Source: Fimenecus sp052273845 (GTDB lineage Bacteria; Bacillota; Clostridia; Oscillospirales; Acutalibacteraceae). From it: a stretch of 28,032 bases of DNA. Shown one piece after another: positions 15,484-24,182 of the stretch. The notes beneath the pieces were generated by a model. That model had not been told where the DNA came from, did not search any database, and saw only the letters and a list, made by a program, of their open reading frames with translations. The position numbers and the translations under genes are program-made. The DNA lies in assembly GCA_052273845.1 (NCBI GenBank), contig DAVZHM010000017.1, positions 1-28,032 on the forward strand, in the 5' to 3' direction. Each line of letters begins with the position of its first letter. Position 1 is the first letter of the stretch.

Positions 15484-15499
15484 ACGCCATATCTTGTGA
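15484..15499 (-). promoter_or_regulatory. NrdR-box-like element 3
   Basis: On the - strand TCACAAGATATGGCGT fits the NrdR pattern at 12 of 16 positions. Its centre is 41 bp from that of element 2, close to four DNA turns, as expected for paired NrdR boxes. Confidence 0.45.
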
Positions 15500-15583
15500 T
15501 ATTTTTACGGTTTCCCGTATGAAATGCACAAAAAGTGAAAGAAAAATTTGTAAGCATTGCCGATTTTCAAAAAAGGACTTGAC

Positions 15584-15618
15584 AAAGAAAGAAGGCAACC
15601 GTAAAAATACGGCTGCCT
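15584..15618 (-). terminator. Terminator of the yigZ-dgt-dnaG-sigA operon
   Basis: Read on the - strand, AGGCAGCCGTA (15608-15618) pairs with TACGGTTGCCT (15593-15603), including one G-U pair, and is followed by a T-rich run TCTTTCTTT (15584-15592). On the + strand the same stem has an A-C mismatch, so it is oriented for the - strand. Confidence 0.75.
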
Positions 15619-15666
15619 AAATCTGTATATTTTGGGAAAGGATAAGCGGTATTGGTGTAAAATATT

Positions 15667-16764
15667 TTAATCCAAGAAATCCTTCAACTTCTTACTGCGG
15701 CTGGGGTGACGGAGTTTGCGCAACGCCTTTGCCTCGATTTGACGAATTCGCTCACGCGTGACGCCGAACTCGCTGCCGACTTCTTCGAGTGTGCGGGGAT
15801 GCCCATCTTCCAACCCGAAACGCAGAGAAAGCACCTTTGCTTCGCGCAAAGTCAGGGTTTTGAGCACCTCGTTGAGTTGTTCTTTCAAAAGCATCATGGA
15901 AGCGGCATCAGCGGGTGCAAGGGCATCATTATCGGGAATAAAGTCGCCCAAGTGACTGTCCTCCTCTTCGCCGATAGGCGTTTCAAGGGACACGGGTTCC
16001 TGCGACACGCGCTGAATTTCGCGCACTTTTTCCACAGGCATATTGAGCACTTCGGCAATTTCTTCTGCCGTCGGGTCACGCCCGTTTTTGTGGAGCAGTT
16101 GGCTGTTGGTTTTCTTCACCTTATTGATGGTTTCCACCATATGCACGGGGATACGGATAGTACGCGCCTGGTCTGCTATGGCGCGGGTAATCGCCTGACG
16201 AATCCACCAAGTGGCATAGGTGGAGAATTTGAAGCCTTTGGTGTAGTCGAACTTGTCCACCGCTTTGATAAGCCCCAAATTGCCCTCTTGAATCAAATCT
16301 AAAAACTGCATACCGCGCCCGACATACCGTTTGGCAATGCTGACCACCAAACGGAGATTTGCCTCTGCCAAACGCTGTTTTGCCTGTTGGTCATCGTTGC
16401 CGATGCGAATGGCAAGTTCAATTTCTTCTTCGGGGGTTAACAGCGGCACACGGCCGATTTCTTTCAAATACACTTTGACCGGGTCGTCCATTGCCGCGTT
16501 GCGGTTGTCCGCCTGCGCGGCGGCCGCCTCCTGCCCTTTGGGCAGTTCGGAGTCGAAATCCAAATCTTCGAGCATCGCATCGCTCATATCATCGATGATT
16601 TCGATGTTTTGCTGTTCAATGGTTTCGTAGAGTTTGTCCAGTTCGTCAATATCGAAATCCATTTCGAGGATAACGGTATCGATTTCCTGGGTGGTCAGTT
16701 TCCCTGCTGCTTTGCCTTTTTCCAAAAGCGCGGAAACAGAGGTTTTCTTGTCCGTATTTTCCAT
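15667..16764 (-). CDS. sigA: Primary sigma factor SigA (RpoD)
   Basis: A 365-aa housekeeping sigma-70 factor. Region 1.1 is present (1 to ~80, acidic), then region 1.2 (DPVKVYLKEIGRVPLLTPEEE), region 2 with RLVVSIAKRYVGRG, FLDLIQEGNLGLIKAV and FSTYATWWIRQAI (core binding, -10 melting and recognition), region 3 with EEIAEVLNMPVEKV, and region 4 with the -35-reading helix GVTRERIRQIEAKALRKLR. The ATG at 16764 has AAGGAG 5 nt upstream; a second in-frame ATG six codons earlier overlaps that ribosome site and is rejected. It lies 29 bp after dnaG, the conserved primase-sigma pairing of Firmicutes, and ends the operon. Confidence 0.97.
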   Translation of the reverse strand: MENTDKKTSVSALLEKGKAAGKLTTQEIDTVILEMDFDIDELDKLYETIEQQNIEIIDDMSDAMLEDLDFDSELPKGQEAAAAQADNRNAAMDDPVKVYLKEIGRVPLLTPEEEIELAIRIGNDDQQAKQRLAEANLRLVVSIAKRYVGRGMQFLDLIQEGNLGLIKAVDKFDYTKGFKFSTYATWWIRQAITRAIADQARTIRIPVHMVETINKVKKTNSQLLHKNGRDPTAEEIAEVLNMPVEKVREIQRVSQEPVSLETPIGEEEDSHLGDFIPDNDALAPADAASMMLLKEQLNEVLKTLTLREAKVLSLRFGLEDGHPRTLEEVGSEFGVTRERIRQIEAKALRKLRHPSRSKKLKDFLD

Positions 16765-16793
16765 AAAATCTCCTTCACACATATGTATATAAT

Positions 16794-18557
16794 TTAATGC
16801 TTTTGAAACAACTTTAAGAAATCATCATCGGAGAGGTCGGACGGCGTGCCTGTTCCGACTTTATTTTTTTCCTCCGAAATGACTTTTATGCAATCGCGGC
16901 ACTCTGAGAGCGTGTCGGCAAGTTGCGGAATCAAGGTTTGTATGCGTGCGACCGCGCCCAATTCCTCACTTGAGAATGTACCGTTCAGCGCGGAAACGGA
17001 AAAATCCACTCCGCGGGATACGCACGATATAACCGCTTCAAACACACGGCGGTTAAAGTCCGTGACGAAATCCGACGGTGCAATTTCCGATTGCAGTGCT
17101 TTGTAAAATTCCGGATTGTGCATCAAAGAAGCGCACAACATTTCTTCTGCTTTGGCGGCGCGCAAATGCTTTGCGCGTTCCGGATTTACGGTGTTTAACG
17201 CCTTTTGCGCAGGCTGTTCCGCCGCTCGCGCGGTTTTCAGCACTTCTTTTTCGCGGCGTTTCCAATTGCGGTTGTAAACCTGTTTCGTCTGTAATAAAAT
17301 GGCTTCTTTTGCCACGCCCAACTCCTCGGAAAGCCTTGCGGCGTAAATATCCAATTCCGTGGGATTTTTCAGCGTTGCCAAAACGGCACAGGCGGCCTCT
17401 AAAAATCGGGCTTTTCCATCGGGGTTGGTTAAATCCAAGCCGTCACGCGCGCGCAAAATGCGGTACTCCACATCATTCGCCGCGCCCTCCAAAAGCGATT
17501 TGAACCGCTCGGCACCGAATTTTTTAATGATTTCATCGGGGTCTTTGCCGCCCTGCATACGAATTACTTTCACGCGCAGGGTGGTTTTGGAAAACAGCGC
17601 AATCGCTTTTCTCGCCGCTTTCTGCCCTGCTTCGTCATTGTCATAGCAAAGGTAAATATCACTCGCATAGCGCGAGAGTAACGCGACCTGCTGTTCGGTA
17701 AGCGCCGTGCCCAAACCTGCCACTGCATTGTCAAAGCCCGCCTGATGCAAGGAAATCACATCCACATTTCCCTCGCACAAAATCAGCGCGTCCGAATTGC
17801 TTTTTTTCGCGAAATTTAAGGCAAAGATATTTTCGCCTTTTTTGTAAATCAGCGTGTCCCCTGTGTTGACATATTTTCGTTGGGCGTCGCTCGTAATGGC
17901 TCTGCCGCTGAACGCGAGCACATTGCCGCGCAAGTCGATAATCGGGAACATCACGCGCTCGACAAACGCATCGTAATAATGCTTTCTGCCGTTTTTGTCG
18001 CTCATACGAATGAGATTGGCTTCGTAAAGTTCTATGTCGGTAAATCCCTTTTCGTGCATATGGTTACGAAGCGCGTCCCAACTTTTCGGCGCATAGCCTA
18101 AGCCGAATTTACGAATGGTGGCATCCGTGAGCCCGCGGTCGTGGAGATAGCGAAGCCCCTCTGCGCCCTGCTCTGTATATAATACGGTATGGAAAAACCG
18201 CGCCGCCAAACGGTTCGCCTCAAACATACGGCGGCGTTTTTCATATAAATCAGAGCTGTAATTGTCCTGCGGAACAGAAAGCCCGACTTTGTCGGCAAGG
18301 TAACGCACCGCTTCGACATAATCCAAATTTTCTATATTCTTAATGAACGTTACCGCATCACCGCCGCTGCCGCAACCGAAGCAATAATAAGACTGCGTTT
18401 CGGGGTAAACGGTAAAGGACGGGGTTTTTTCGTTGTGGAACGGGCAAAGCCCCGTTAAGAGTTTGCCGTGCCGACGAAGTTGAACATACGGAGAAATCGT
18501 ACTTTCAATATCGGCACGCGCACGCAATTCCTGTAAAAAACTTTCATCAAACGCCAA
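16794..18557 (-). CDS. dnaG: DNA primase DnaG
   Basis: A 587-aa primase that makes RNA primers for replication. The N-terminal zinc domain shows Cys38, His41, Cys59 and Cys62 (CPFH and CFGC). The middle contains the RNA polymerase basic domain and the TOPRIM fold, with LILCEGNVDV carrying the acidic Glu and YDNDEAG carrying the metal-binding aspartates. The C-terminal ~130 residues should bind the replicative helicase. Translation begins at TTG (18557), supported by AGAGGTGA upstream and by the typical start AFDESFLQELRARADI. It sits 36 bp after dgt and just before sigA, the macromolecular-synthesis arrangement. Confidence 0.96.
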   Translation of the reverse strand: MAFDESFLQELRARADIESTISPYVQLRRHGKLLTGLCPFHNEKTPSFTVYPETQSYYCFGCGSGGDAVTFIKNIENLDYVEAVRYLADKVGLSVPQDNYSSDLYEKRRRMFEANRLAARFFHTVLYTEQGAEGLRYLHDRGLTDATIRKFGLGYAPKSWDALRNHMHEKGFTDIELYEANLIRMSDKNGRKHYYDAFVERVMFPIIDLRGNVLAFSGRAITSDAQRKYVNTGDTLIYKKGENIFALNFAKKSNSDALILCEGNVDVISLHQAGFDNAVAGLGTALTEQQVALLSRYASDIYLCYDNDEAGQKAARKAIALFSKTTLRVKVIRMQGGKDPDEIIKKFGAERFKSLLEGAANDVEYRILRARDGLDLTNPDGKARFLEAACAVLATLKNPTELDIYAARLSEELGVAKEAILLQTKQVYNRNWKRREKEVLKTARAAEQPAQKALNTVNPERAKHLRAAKAEEMLCASLMHNPEFYKALQSEIAPSDFVTDFNRRVFEAVISCVSRGVDFSVSALNGTFSSEELGAVARIQTLIPQLADTLSECRDCIKVISEEKNKVGTGTPSDLSDDDFLKLFQKH

Positions 18558-18593
18558 AGGGAGTCACCTCTTTTCAAGCCGCAACAGGCGTTT

Positions 18594-19604
18594 TTAATCC
18601 ATCCACGCTTTCGGGATAAATATTTGACGGTACACGCGCAAAACGTAACTGTCAGACATCCCCGTAACATAATCGCACGCGGCGCGTTCGGCGCCCTCGG
18701 ATATAACGGTCTGCCAAAAAGAGGACGGCAATTCGTTCGGATGCTCGGCGTAATAGGCATACAGACTTTTAATTAAAGCTTCCGCCTTGCTTTCCTCCCC
18801 TTTGCAGACGGGGTTCGTGTAAACGCTTTTGAACATAAAGCGGTTGAGTTCCGAAAACGCCTGCCCAACATCGAGCGCAAGCGAAATATCCTGCGTGCTG
18901 TTGTCAATAACGGAATGGACAAGCGTGTCAATCCGTTTGGATTTGGAATCGCCCAAAGTATCGCGTACATCAAAGGGAATATCCGCTTCCGACATCACGC
19001 CCGCACGGACAGCATCGTCAATATCGTGGTTGAGATAGGCGATTTTGTCCGCCAATTTGACAATTCTGCCCTCTAAGGTGTCGGCTTCCTTGCCCGTTGT
19101 ATGGCAAACGATTCCGTCACGCACCTCGTAAGTCAAGTTTAAGCCTTTGCCGTCTTTTTCGAGCTTGTCCACCACGCGCAGACTCTGTTCATAATGCCGA
19201 AAACCGCCGGGGAACACTTCATTGAGTGCACGCTCCCCCGCGTGGCCGAACGGCGTATGCCCCAAATCATGCCCGAGGGCAATCGCCTCGGTCAAATCCT
19301 CATTGAGGCGCAAAGCACGCGCAATGGTACGCGCAATTTGCGAAACTTCCAAAGTATGCGTCAAACGCGTGCGGTAATGGTCGCCCTCGGGCGACAAAAA
19401 CACCTGCGTTTTGTGTTTTAAGCGGCGAAAGGCGTTGGAATGCAAAATACGGTCGCGGTCACGCTGAAACACCGTGCGCAGCGAACATTCTTCCTCAAAA
19501 ACCGCTCTGCCTTTGGACTCTGCCGAAAGGCACGCGCCGGGAGAAAGAGTATCTTTTTCAATTTGCATGGTCACTTCACGAATGGTTTCGCCCACCGTTT
19601 TCAC
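18594..19604 (-). CDS. dgt: Deoxyguanosinetriphosphate triphosphohydrolase (dGTPase-like, HD domain)
   Basis: A 336-aa HD-domain enzyme that cleaves dNTPs to nucleosides and triphosphate, balancing dNTP pools. Metal ligands appear as THT with His83 and as GHDLGHTPFGH with His112 and Asp113, and LADKIAYLNHDIDDA carries the last aspartate. SPGACLSAESKGR (21-33) and RRLKHKTQVFL (60-70) are the usual family segments. The start is taken as GTG 19604, after AAAGGCG; a second GTG at 19595 is also possible. The ATG at 19568 would remove the conserved TIRE start and is less likely. It is upstream of dnaG, a common clostridial order. Confidence 0.92.
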   Translation of the reverse strand: MKTVGETIREVTMQIEKDTLSPGACLSAESKGRAVFEEECSLRTVFQRDRDRILHSNAFRRLKHKTQVFLSPEGDHYRTRLTHTLEVSQIARTIARALRLNEDLTEAIALGHDLGHTPFGHAGERALNEVFPGGFRHYEQSLRVVDKLEKDGKGLNLTYEVRDGIVCHTTGKEADTLEGRIVKLADKIAYLNHDIDDAVRAGVMSEADIPFDVRDTLGDSKSKRIDTLVHSVIDNSTQDISLALDVGQAFSELNRFMFKSVYTNPVCKGEESKAEALIKSLYAYYAEHPNELPSSFWQTVISEGAERAACDYVTGMSDSYVLRVYRQIFIPKAWMD

Positions 19605-19645
19605 CGCCTTTAATTAGAATATACGCACAATAATTGTTTTTCCCT

Positions 19646-20269
19646 CTATTTTTCGGCAAATTTTTCGCCGATTTTTTTCGGACGCACCTGCCCGCCCGAA
19701 GCGTCGAAGATTTTTTCGGAAAATGCGTCTGCTTTTTCTTCGTCAATACTGACGGTGACAAGCACCTTGTCAGAAAAATCGGTTTGCAGGATTTTCGCTT
19801 CGGTTTTTTCGAGCAAATTGGCAAGTTTTGCGTGAAAAGCGTAATCGGTTTCGATTTCGAGTATCGCGCAAAGCCCCATGGTGATAATTTCGCCCGCGCA
19901 AAGCGCCAAATGCGCGGCGTGCGAATAGGCGCGCACAAGTCCGCCGCCGCCCAAAAGTATGCCGCCGAAATAGCGCGTAACCACCACCGCGACATCGCAA
20001 ACGCCTGATTTTTCCAAAACATCCAAAGTCGGCACTCCTGCCGTACCCTGCGGCTCGCCGTCGTCGGAATAGCGCTTTATGTTGCCTTCACGCAAAATAT
20101 AGGCGTACACATTGTGTTTTGCGTCCCAATGCTTTTTTTGGATTTTCGAAATAAAAGCGTTTGCCGCATCCACGGTTTTTACGGGGCACACATAGCCGAT
20201 AAAGCGTGAGCGTTTTTCGGTAAATTCATCGCTTGCACTTTTTTTGACGGTTTTATATTCCGACGCCAT
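19646..20269 (-). CDS. yigZ: YigZ/IMPACT family protein (UPF0029)
   Basis: A 207-aa protein with the UPF0029 signature RYFGGILLGGGGLVRAYS and the preceding YSDDGEPQGTAGVPTL segment, and a C-terminal ferredoxin-like domain (~140-207). The family is related to eukaryotic IMPACT, a regulator of translation; the bacterial role is not settled, although binding to RNA or ribosomes has been suggested. The ATG at 20269 has AGGGG 8 nt upstream. It is the first gene of the yigZ-dgt-dnaG-sigA run, 41 bp before dgt, and is separated from rpmE by a terminator. I could not pick out a clear promoter in the short gap. Confidence 0.93.
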   Translation of the reverse strand: MASEYKTVKKSASDEFTEKRSRFIGYVCPVKTVDAANAFISKIQKKHWDAKHNVYAYILREGNIKRYSDDGEPQGTAGVPTLDVLEKSGVCDVAVVVTRYFGGILLGGGGLVRAYSHAAHLALCAGEIITMGLCAILEIETDYAFHAKLANLLEKTEAKILQTDFSDKVLVTVSIDEEKADAFSEKIFDASGGQVRPKKIGEKFAEK

Positions 20270-20309
20270 CGTTTACGCCCCTTTCTTGCGCACATTTTGG
20301 ATAGAACAA

Positions 20310-20336
20310 AAAAAGCGGTACTTCGTACCGCTTTTT
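20310..20336. terminator. Terminator of rpmE
   Basis: GCGGTAC (20315-20321) and GTACCGC (20325-20331) form a tight hairpin with a 3-nt loop, flanked by a run of A on the left and TTTTT on the right. On the - strand it closes rpmE (stop at 20348), and the symmetric tails would also allow + strand termination. Confidence 0.9.
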
Positions 20337-20347
20337 GCTTTGCAAAC

Positions 20348-20554
20348 TTATTTTGCGTTGATGTTGAATCTCTTGTTGAAACGATCCACGCGCCCGCCGG
20401 TGTCAACCAACTTCTGTTTACCGGTGAAGAACGGATGGCAGTTGGAGCAAATATCCACACGAAGGTTTTCCTTGGTGGAGCGGGTTTCAAATTCAGCGCC
20501 GCAAGCGCATTTTACGGTAGTCATTTTGTATTCGGGATGAATTCCCTCTTTCAT
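20348..20554 (-). CDS. rpmE: 50S ribosomal protein L31 (zinc-binding type)
   Basis: A 68-aa L31 starting MKEGIHPEY with four cysteines in the zinc-ribbon spacing (Cys16, Cys18, Cys36, Cys39) and the family ending HPFFTGKQKLVDTGGRVDRFNKRF. L31 bridges the two ribosomal subunits; the cysteine-containing type binds zinc and in many bacteria is replaced by a zinc-free paralogue when zinc is scarce. The ATG at 20554 is chosen because AGAGGTG lies before it; a GTG three codons upstream overlaps this site. It is monocistronic, with a clear promoter upstream and a hairpin terminator. Confidence 0.97.
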   Translation of the reverse strand: MKEGIHPEYKMTTVKCACGAEFETRSTKENLRVDICSNCHPFFTGKQKLVDTGGRVDRFNKRFNINAK

Positions 20555-20595
20555 TGCATTCACCTCTTTCGGTATCCTTTATAACAGCATTAGCG

Positions 20596-20624
20596 ATTTT
20601 AACACATCAAAGAGAAAAAAGCAA
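20596..20624 (-). promoter_or_regulatory. Sigma-A promoter of rpmE
   Basis: On the - strand -35 TTGCTT (20619-20624) and -10 TAAAAT (20596-20601), 17 bp apart, lie about 40 bp before the L31 start codon and immediately after the end of addA. Confidence 0.7.
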
Positions 20625-20645
20625 GTCTTTTTTTTCAAATCCGCG

Positions 20646-23600
20646 TTAAATATTTACTTTTACCGTTTTTTCAAGCGCAAACGAGTACAAAAGCGTCTCT
20701 TTTACAGGCAGACCAAACAATTCCTCGGCGGCGCGCTTGTAAACGGACAACTGTTTTTGATACTGTGAAACGAGCGTTTCCTCTGTTTTTACGCGGTCGG
20801 TTTTGTAATCGACAAGCACCACGCCGCCGTTTTCCGAAAACGCGCAGTCAATAATGCCTTGCACCAAAATTTTCTCGTCGGGGAAGTCCGTGCCGAGTGC
20901 GGGCACGACCTCGTTCGCGGGGAAAAAGACCGTGAATTTTTGTTCGCGGAACACCTGTTCGGCGTTTTGCAGGCGGAGCAGCAAATCCGAATGTAAAAAC
21001 GCTGTTATTGCTGCGCGGTTCAGCGCTTCGCCCTCCTCAGGGCGCAACAGCCCCGTTTCACAAAGGCGATGAATTTCTGCATCCAAATCCTCTTTTGCGC
21101 GTTCAAAATCGCATATTTCCGCAAAACGGTGCGTAGCCGTACCCCGTTGGGCAGGGGTAAAGCCGCTTTTGCCGAGAAATGCGGGTTCGGCGGCGGCAAA
21201 ATATGAAAACGCGTGTTCGGCTTCGTTGAGCACGGAAGCCGACACCTTTGCAGGACAAGCTGAAAGCGGCAAAGCGTTGTATTGGAAATCCACGCGGCGA
21301 TGGATTTCCGAAAGCAACTGTTCGTCCGGTGAAGCGGTTTCGCACAAACTTTGTTGCAAGTCCTCCTCTGCACGCGCATTTTCGGGGATAACCACCTCGA
21401 ATTGAAAACCGTCCACGGTGCTTTCCCGCATGCCGACCCCTGCCGTTTCCCGCAAAGCATTTGCCTGCGGATGCTTCATACAGGCGGCAGCAATCCATTC
21501 GAGATAATTTGACGCGCCGCGCGTATACACAGCCGGCACGCCCGTTTCCCCAAGCACCGCAAGAGCAGCTTTTTGGAGAATACCGTCGGTTGTGTGCCGT
21601 CCGTTCCCGCCGCCGACCAAAATCAATTTTTCTTTGGCGCGCGTGAGGGCAACATACAGTACGCGCAATTCTTCTGCCTGCGCGCTCGCAAAAATCGCCA
21701 ACTTTGTGCCGATATACGGCACGCTTGGGAAGGTGCGGCGGTTTTCGCCGTCATAGATTTTTAATCCCAAAAGCATTTCGGGATGTATGAGCAATCGTTT
21801 CATTTGGTCTTGCCGATTGAACTGTGCGCCGCATTTTGCCAAAATCACCACAGGGAATTCCAATCCCTTGCTTTTGTGAATGGTCATAATTCGCACCACA
21901 TCGGCAGTTTCCGAAACGCCCGTGGCCGCTTCCACTTTGGATTCATTCTCGCGTAGTTTGGAAAGATAGCGTAAAAAGCCGGAAAGGCTGTTTTTGCCGA
22001 TTTCGCTGTATTCTTCGGCATAGCGTAACAGCAAAAGCAAATTGAGTTTGCGGTTTTCGCCGCCCGCCATAGCGCCGACAATGGATTCAAATCCCGTATA
22101 GGCATAAATACTGCGCAACAATGCGGCAGGGGTTTGCACGGTGCTTAAACGGCGAAGCGTTTGGTAATCTTCCGAAAACGCGCGGCATTTCGGACTGTCA
22201 AATGCCAAAAGCCGACGGTATAGCGACTCCTCGTTGGAACTGTGTTTGATTTGTGCGAGTTCGTCGGGCGTAAAACCCCATATCGGAGACAAAAGGCAGG
22301 CACAAAGCGGCACATCCAAAAGCGGATTGTTGAGAATTTCCAACAGCGACACCATCACACGCACTTCGGTCATTGCGAAAAAGCCGCCTTTTTTCTGATA
22401 AAACGCCGGTACGCCGACTGCTTCGAGCGCACTTTGATACCGTTCGCCGTTTGTGAGTGAACGCATTAAAATACAAATATCCCCTGCCCGTACCGGACGG
22501 CGTTCGCCGTTTTTGTCGGTGATGCGCATTTTTGAGTCCAAAAGACGGCGAACGGTATTGGCAATATGCATACACTCGGGGAAATCGCCGTTTTCATCTT
22601 GCGCGGTGGTGGGGAGCAGATGCAGTTCCACACTGCCGTCCTCGGCGGCGTCAAAACGCGCCGCGGGATTTAACCGTTCGGTGCTGTTGTAGTCGAGACC
22701 GCAAGTTTCCTCTGTCATCAACTGCCCGAACAAATAATTGATGCCGTCCGCAACATTTTTGCGGGAACGGAAGTTTTTATCGAGCGTGATGCGCGCAGGA
22801 TACGACGCGCCGTCATAATCATTGTAAGACGCGCGGCGGCGCATAAAAATTTCGGGCATGGCAAGTCGAAAGCCATAAATACTTTGCTTGACATCACCGA
22901 CGGTAAACAGGTTGCTTTCTTCCTTGGAAAGTGCGGAAAACAAAAAATCCTGCGCTTCGTTGGTGTCCTGATACTCGTCCAAAAGGATTTCATCATATTT
23001 TTGCGAAAGTTCTTGTGCGAGCGCCGTGCGCACAACTTTCCCCTCTTTTGTGCGTTCCACCAACAGTTGCAGTGCCATATGGGAAATGTCATTAAAATCA
23101 AAAGCATTTTCCGCACGCTTTTTTTCAAACAACCGTGCGGAAAAAGCGGTTGTGGTGTCGCAAAGCAAAGTAACAATCGGTTGCAAAAAGCGCATATCTT
23201 CCCGATGCTCGCTTGTGGTGGCGGGCATATTTTCAGGAAGTTTCTTTAACATATCCTTTGCCTTTTGGCGCATGGCAGAAACAACGTCTTTCACGTTGCT
23301 GTCTTTATATGCGTTCGGTGCGCGTTTAAAACTCTCGGGGGCGTAGTTTTCCATCCGTGTTTTTGCTTCGTCCCATGCAAAATCGGAAAGCGCAGCCGAA
23401 ATTTGACGGCTATATTCCAAATCCGCTATAATCGCCGGAGCATAGGCTTTTTCCAAAGGCGGCTCGGTTTCAAGTATTTTCAGGGCGTTTTGCAAAACGC
23501 GGATATTTTCATCCACCGCCCGCTTTTGGGTATCGAGAATGGTTTTGCCCCAAAGTGTTTCTACAATCGGGGTTTCGGGGTTGTAGGCCGATGGAATTTT

Positions 23601-24182
23601 TGACAACCAAATTTCAGGGAAAGGATACGCCTGCGCGTAACCGTACAGTTCTAAAATCGTATTTTTTAACAAATCATCGGACGAGCCGAGCAAAAACAAA
23701 TCGGCAAGATGGGAAAATGTTTCCGTTCCTGATTCGTACAGTTCGGCAACACATTCCGAAACCGTTTCTGCTTCCATAGCGCTTCGTTCGCTGTCATCAA
23801 GTATCCGAAAATCGGGCGAAATGCCGAGGGTATGAAACTGCCGTTTCACAAGGGCATTACAGAAACTGTCCATTGTGCAAATCTCAGCGCAGGGCAGTAA
23901 AATCTGCTGGCGCAAAAGATAGGCATTTTCGGGGACCTCTGCCAAACGCGCGGAAAGTGCTTTGCCAATACGTTCGCGCATTTCAGCCGCCGCCGCTTTG
24001 GTGAAGGTCACGATTAACAGACGGTCTAAAGATACGGGGTGTTCTGCATCACAGACTTTTCGAATGACGCGTTCCACCAAAACCGCCGTTTTGCCCGAAC
24101 CCGCCGCCGCGGAAACCAGCACAGAGCCGCCGCGCGCTTCAATTGCGTGCCGTTGTTCGTTTGTCCATTCTCTTGCGCTCAT
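20646..24182 (-). CDS. addA: ATP-dependent helicase/nuclease subunit A (AddA)
   Basis: An 1178-aa UvrD-type helicase with a C-terminal RecB-like nuclease, which with AddB resects double-strand breaks and loads RecA. It has the Q-motif WTNEQ, Walker A AAAGSGKT (25-32), Walker B LLDEYQDTNEAQ, FTVGDVKQSIYGFR, MTIHKSKGLEFPVV and the motif VI region LYVALTRAKEKLIL. The nuclease centre appears as ILVQGIIDCAF and VLVDYKTDRV (~residue 1125). The ATG at 24182 overlaps the addB end as ATGA and has AAGGAGG upstream within addB, so the subunits are translationally coupled. Length is typical of clostridial AddA. Confidence 0.97.
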   Translation of the reverse strand: MSAREWTNEQRHAIEARGGSVLVSAAAGSGKTAVLVERVIRKVCDAEHPVSLDRLLIVTFTKAAAAEMRERIGKALSARLAEVPENAYLLRQQILLPCAEICTMDSFCNALVKRQFHTLGISPDFRILDDSERSAMEAETVSECVAELYESGTETFSHLADLFLLGSSDDLLKNTILELYGYAQAYPFPEIWLSKIPSAYNPETPIVETLWGKTILDTQKRAVDENIRVLQNALKILETEPPLEKAYAPAIIADLEYSRQISAALSDFAWDEAKTRMENYAPESFKRAPNAYKDSNVKDVVSAMRQKAKDMLKKLPENMPATTSEHREDMRFLQPIVTLLCDTTTAFSARLFEKKRAENAFDFNDISHMALQLLVERTKEGKVVRTALAQELSQKYDEILLDEYQDTNEAQDFLFSALSKEESNLFTVGDVKQSIYGFRLAMPEIFMRRRASYNDYDGASYPARITLDKNFRSRKNVADGINYLFGQLMTEETCGLDYNSTERLNPAARFDAAEDGSVELHLLPTTAQDENGDFPECMHIANTVRRLLDSKMRITDKNGERRPVRAGDICILMRSLTNGERYQSALEAVGVPAFYQKKGGFFAMTEVRVMVSLLEILNNPLLDVPLCACLLSPIWGFTPDELAQIKHSSNEESLYRRLLAFDSPKCRAFSEDYQTLRRLSTVQTPAALLRSIYAYTGFESIVGAMAGGENRKLNLLLLLRYAEEYSEIGKNSLSGFLRYLSKLRENESKVEAATGVSETADVVRIMTIHKSKGLEFPVVILAKCGAQFNRQDQMKRLLIHPEMLLGLKIYDGENRRTFPSVPYIGTKLAIFASAQAEELRVLYVALTRAKEKLILVGGGNGRHTTDGILQKAALAVLGETGVPAVYTRGASNYLEWIAAACMKHPQANALRETAGVGMRESTVDGFQFEVVIPENARAEEDLQQSLCETASPDEQLLSEIHRRVDFQYNALPLSACPAKVSASVLNEAEHAFSYFAAAEPAFLGKSGFTPAQRGTATHRFAEICDFERAKEDLDAEIHRLCETGLLRPEEGEALNRAAITAFLHSDLLLRLQNAEQVFREQKFTVFFPANEVVPALGTDFPDEKILVQGIIDCAFSENGGVVLVDYKTDRVKTEETLVSQYQKQLSVYKRAAEELFGLPVKETLLYSFALEKTVKVNI

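Larger units (their letters stand above)
15361..15666. other. Intergenic region between nrdD and sigA
   Basis: About 306 bp without a credible gene. From nrdD outward it holds the nrdD ribosome site, a sigma-A promoter (15406-15434), three CAAGAT-type elements (15409-15499), an A/T-rich stretch, an isolated TTGACA on the + strand (15579-15584) and the terminator of the sigA operon (15584-15618). A 64-codon frame on the - strand (15404-15598) has no ribosome site and low-complexity composition, and is not called. Confidence 0.7.

Noticed and set aside
15404..15598. A 64-codon frame on the - strand between sigA and nrdD
   Set aside because: It contains the NrdR-like elements and overlaps the nrdD promoter region; no ribosome site and low-complexity product.
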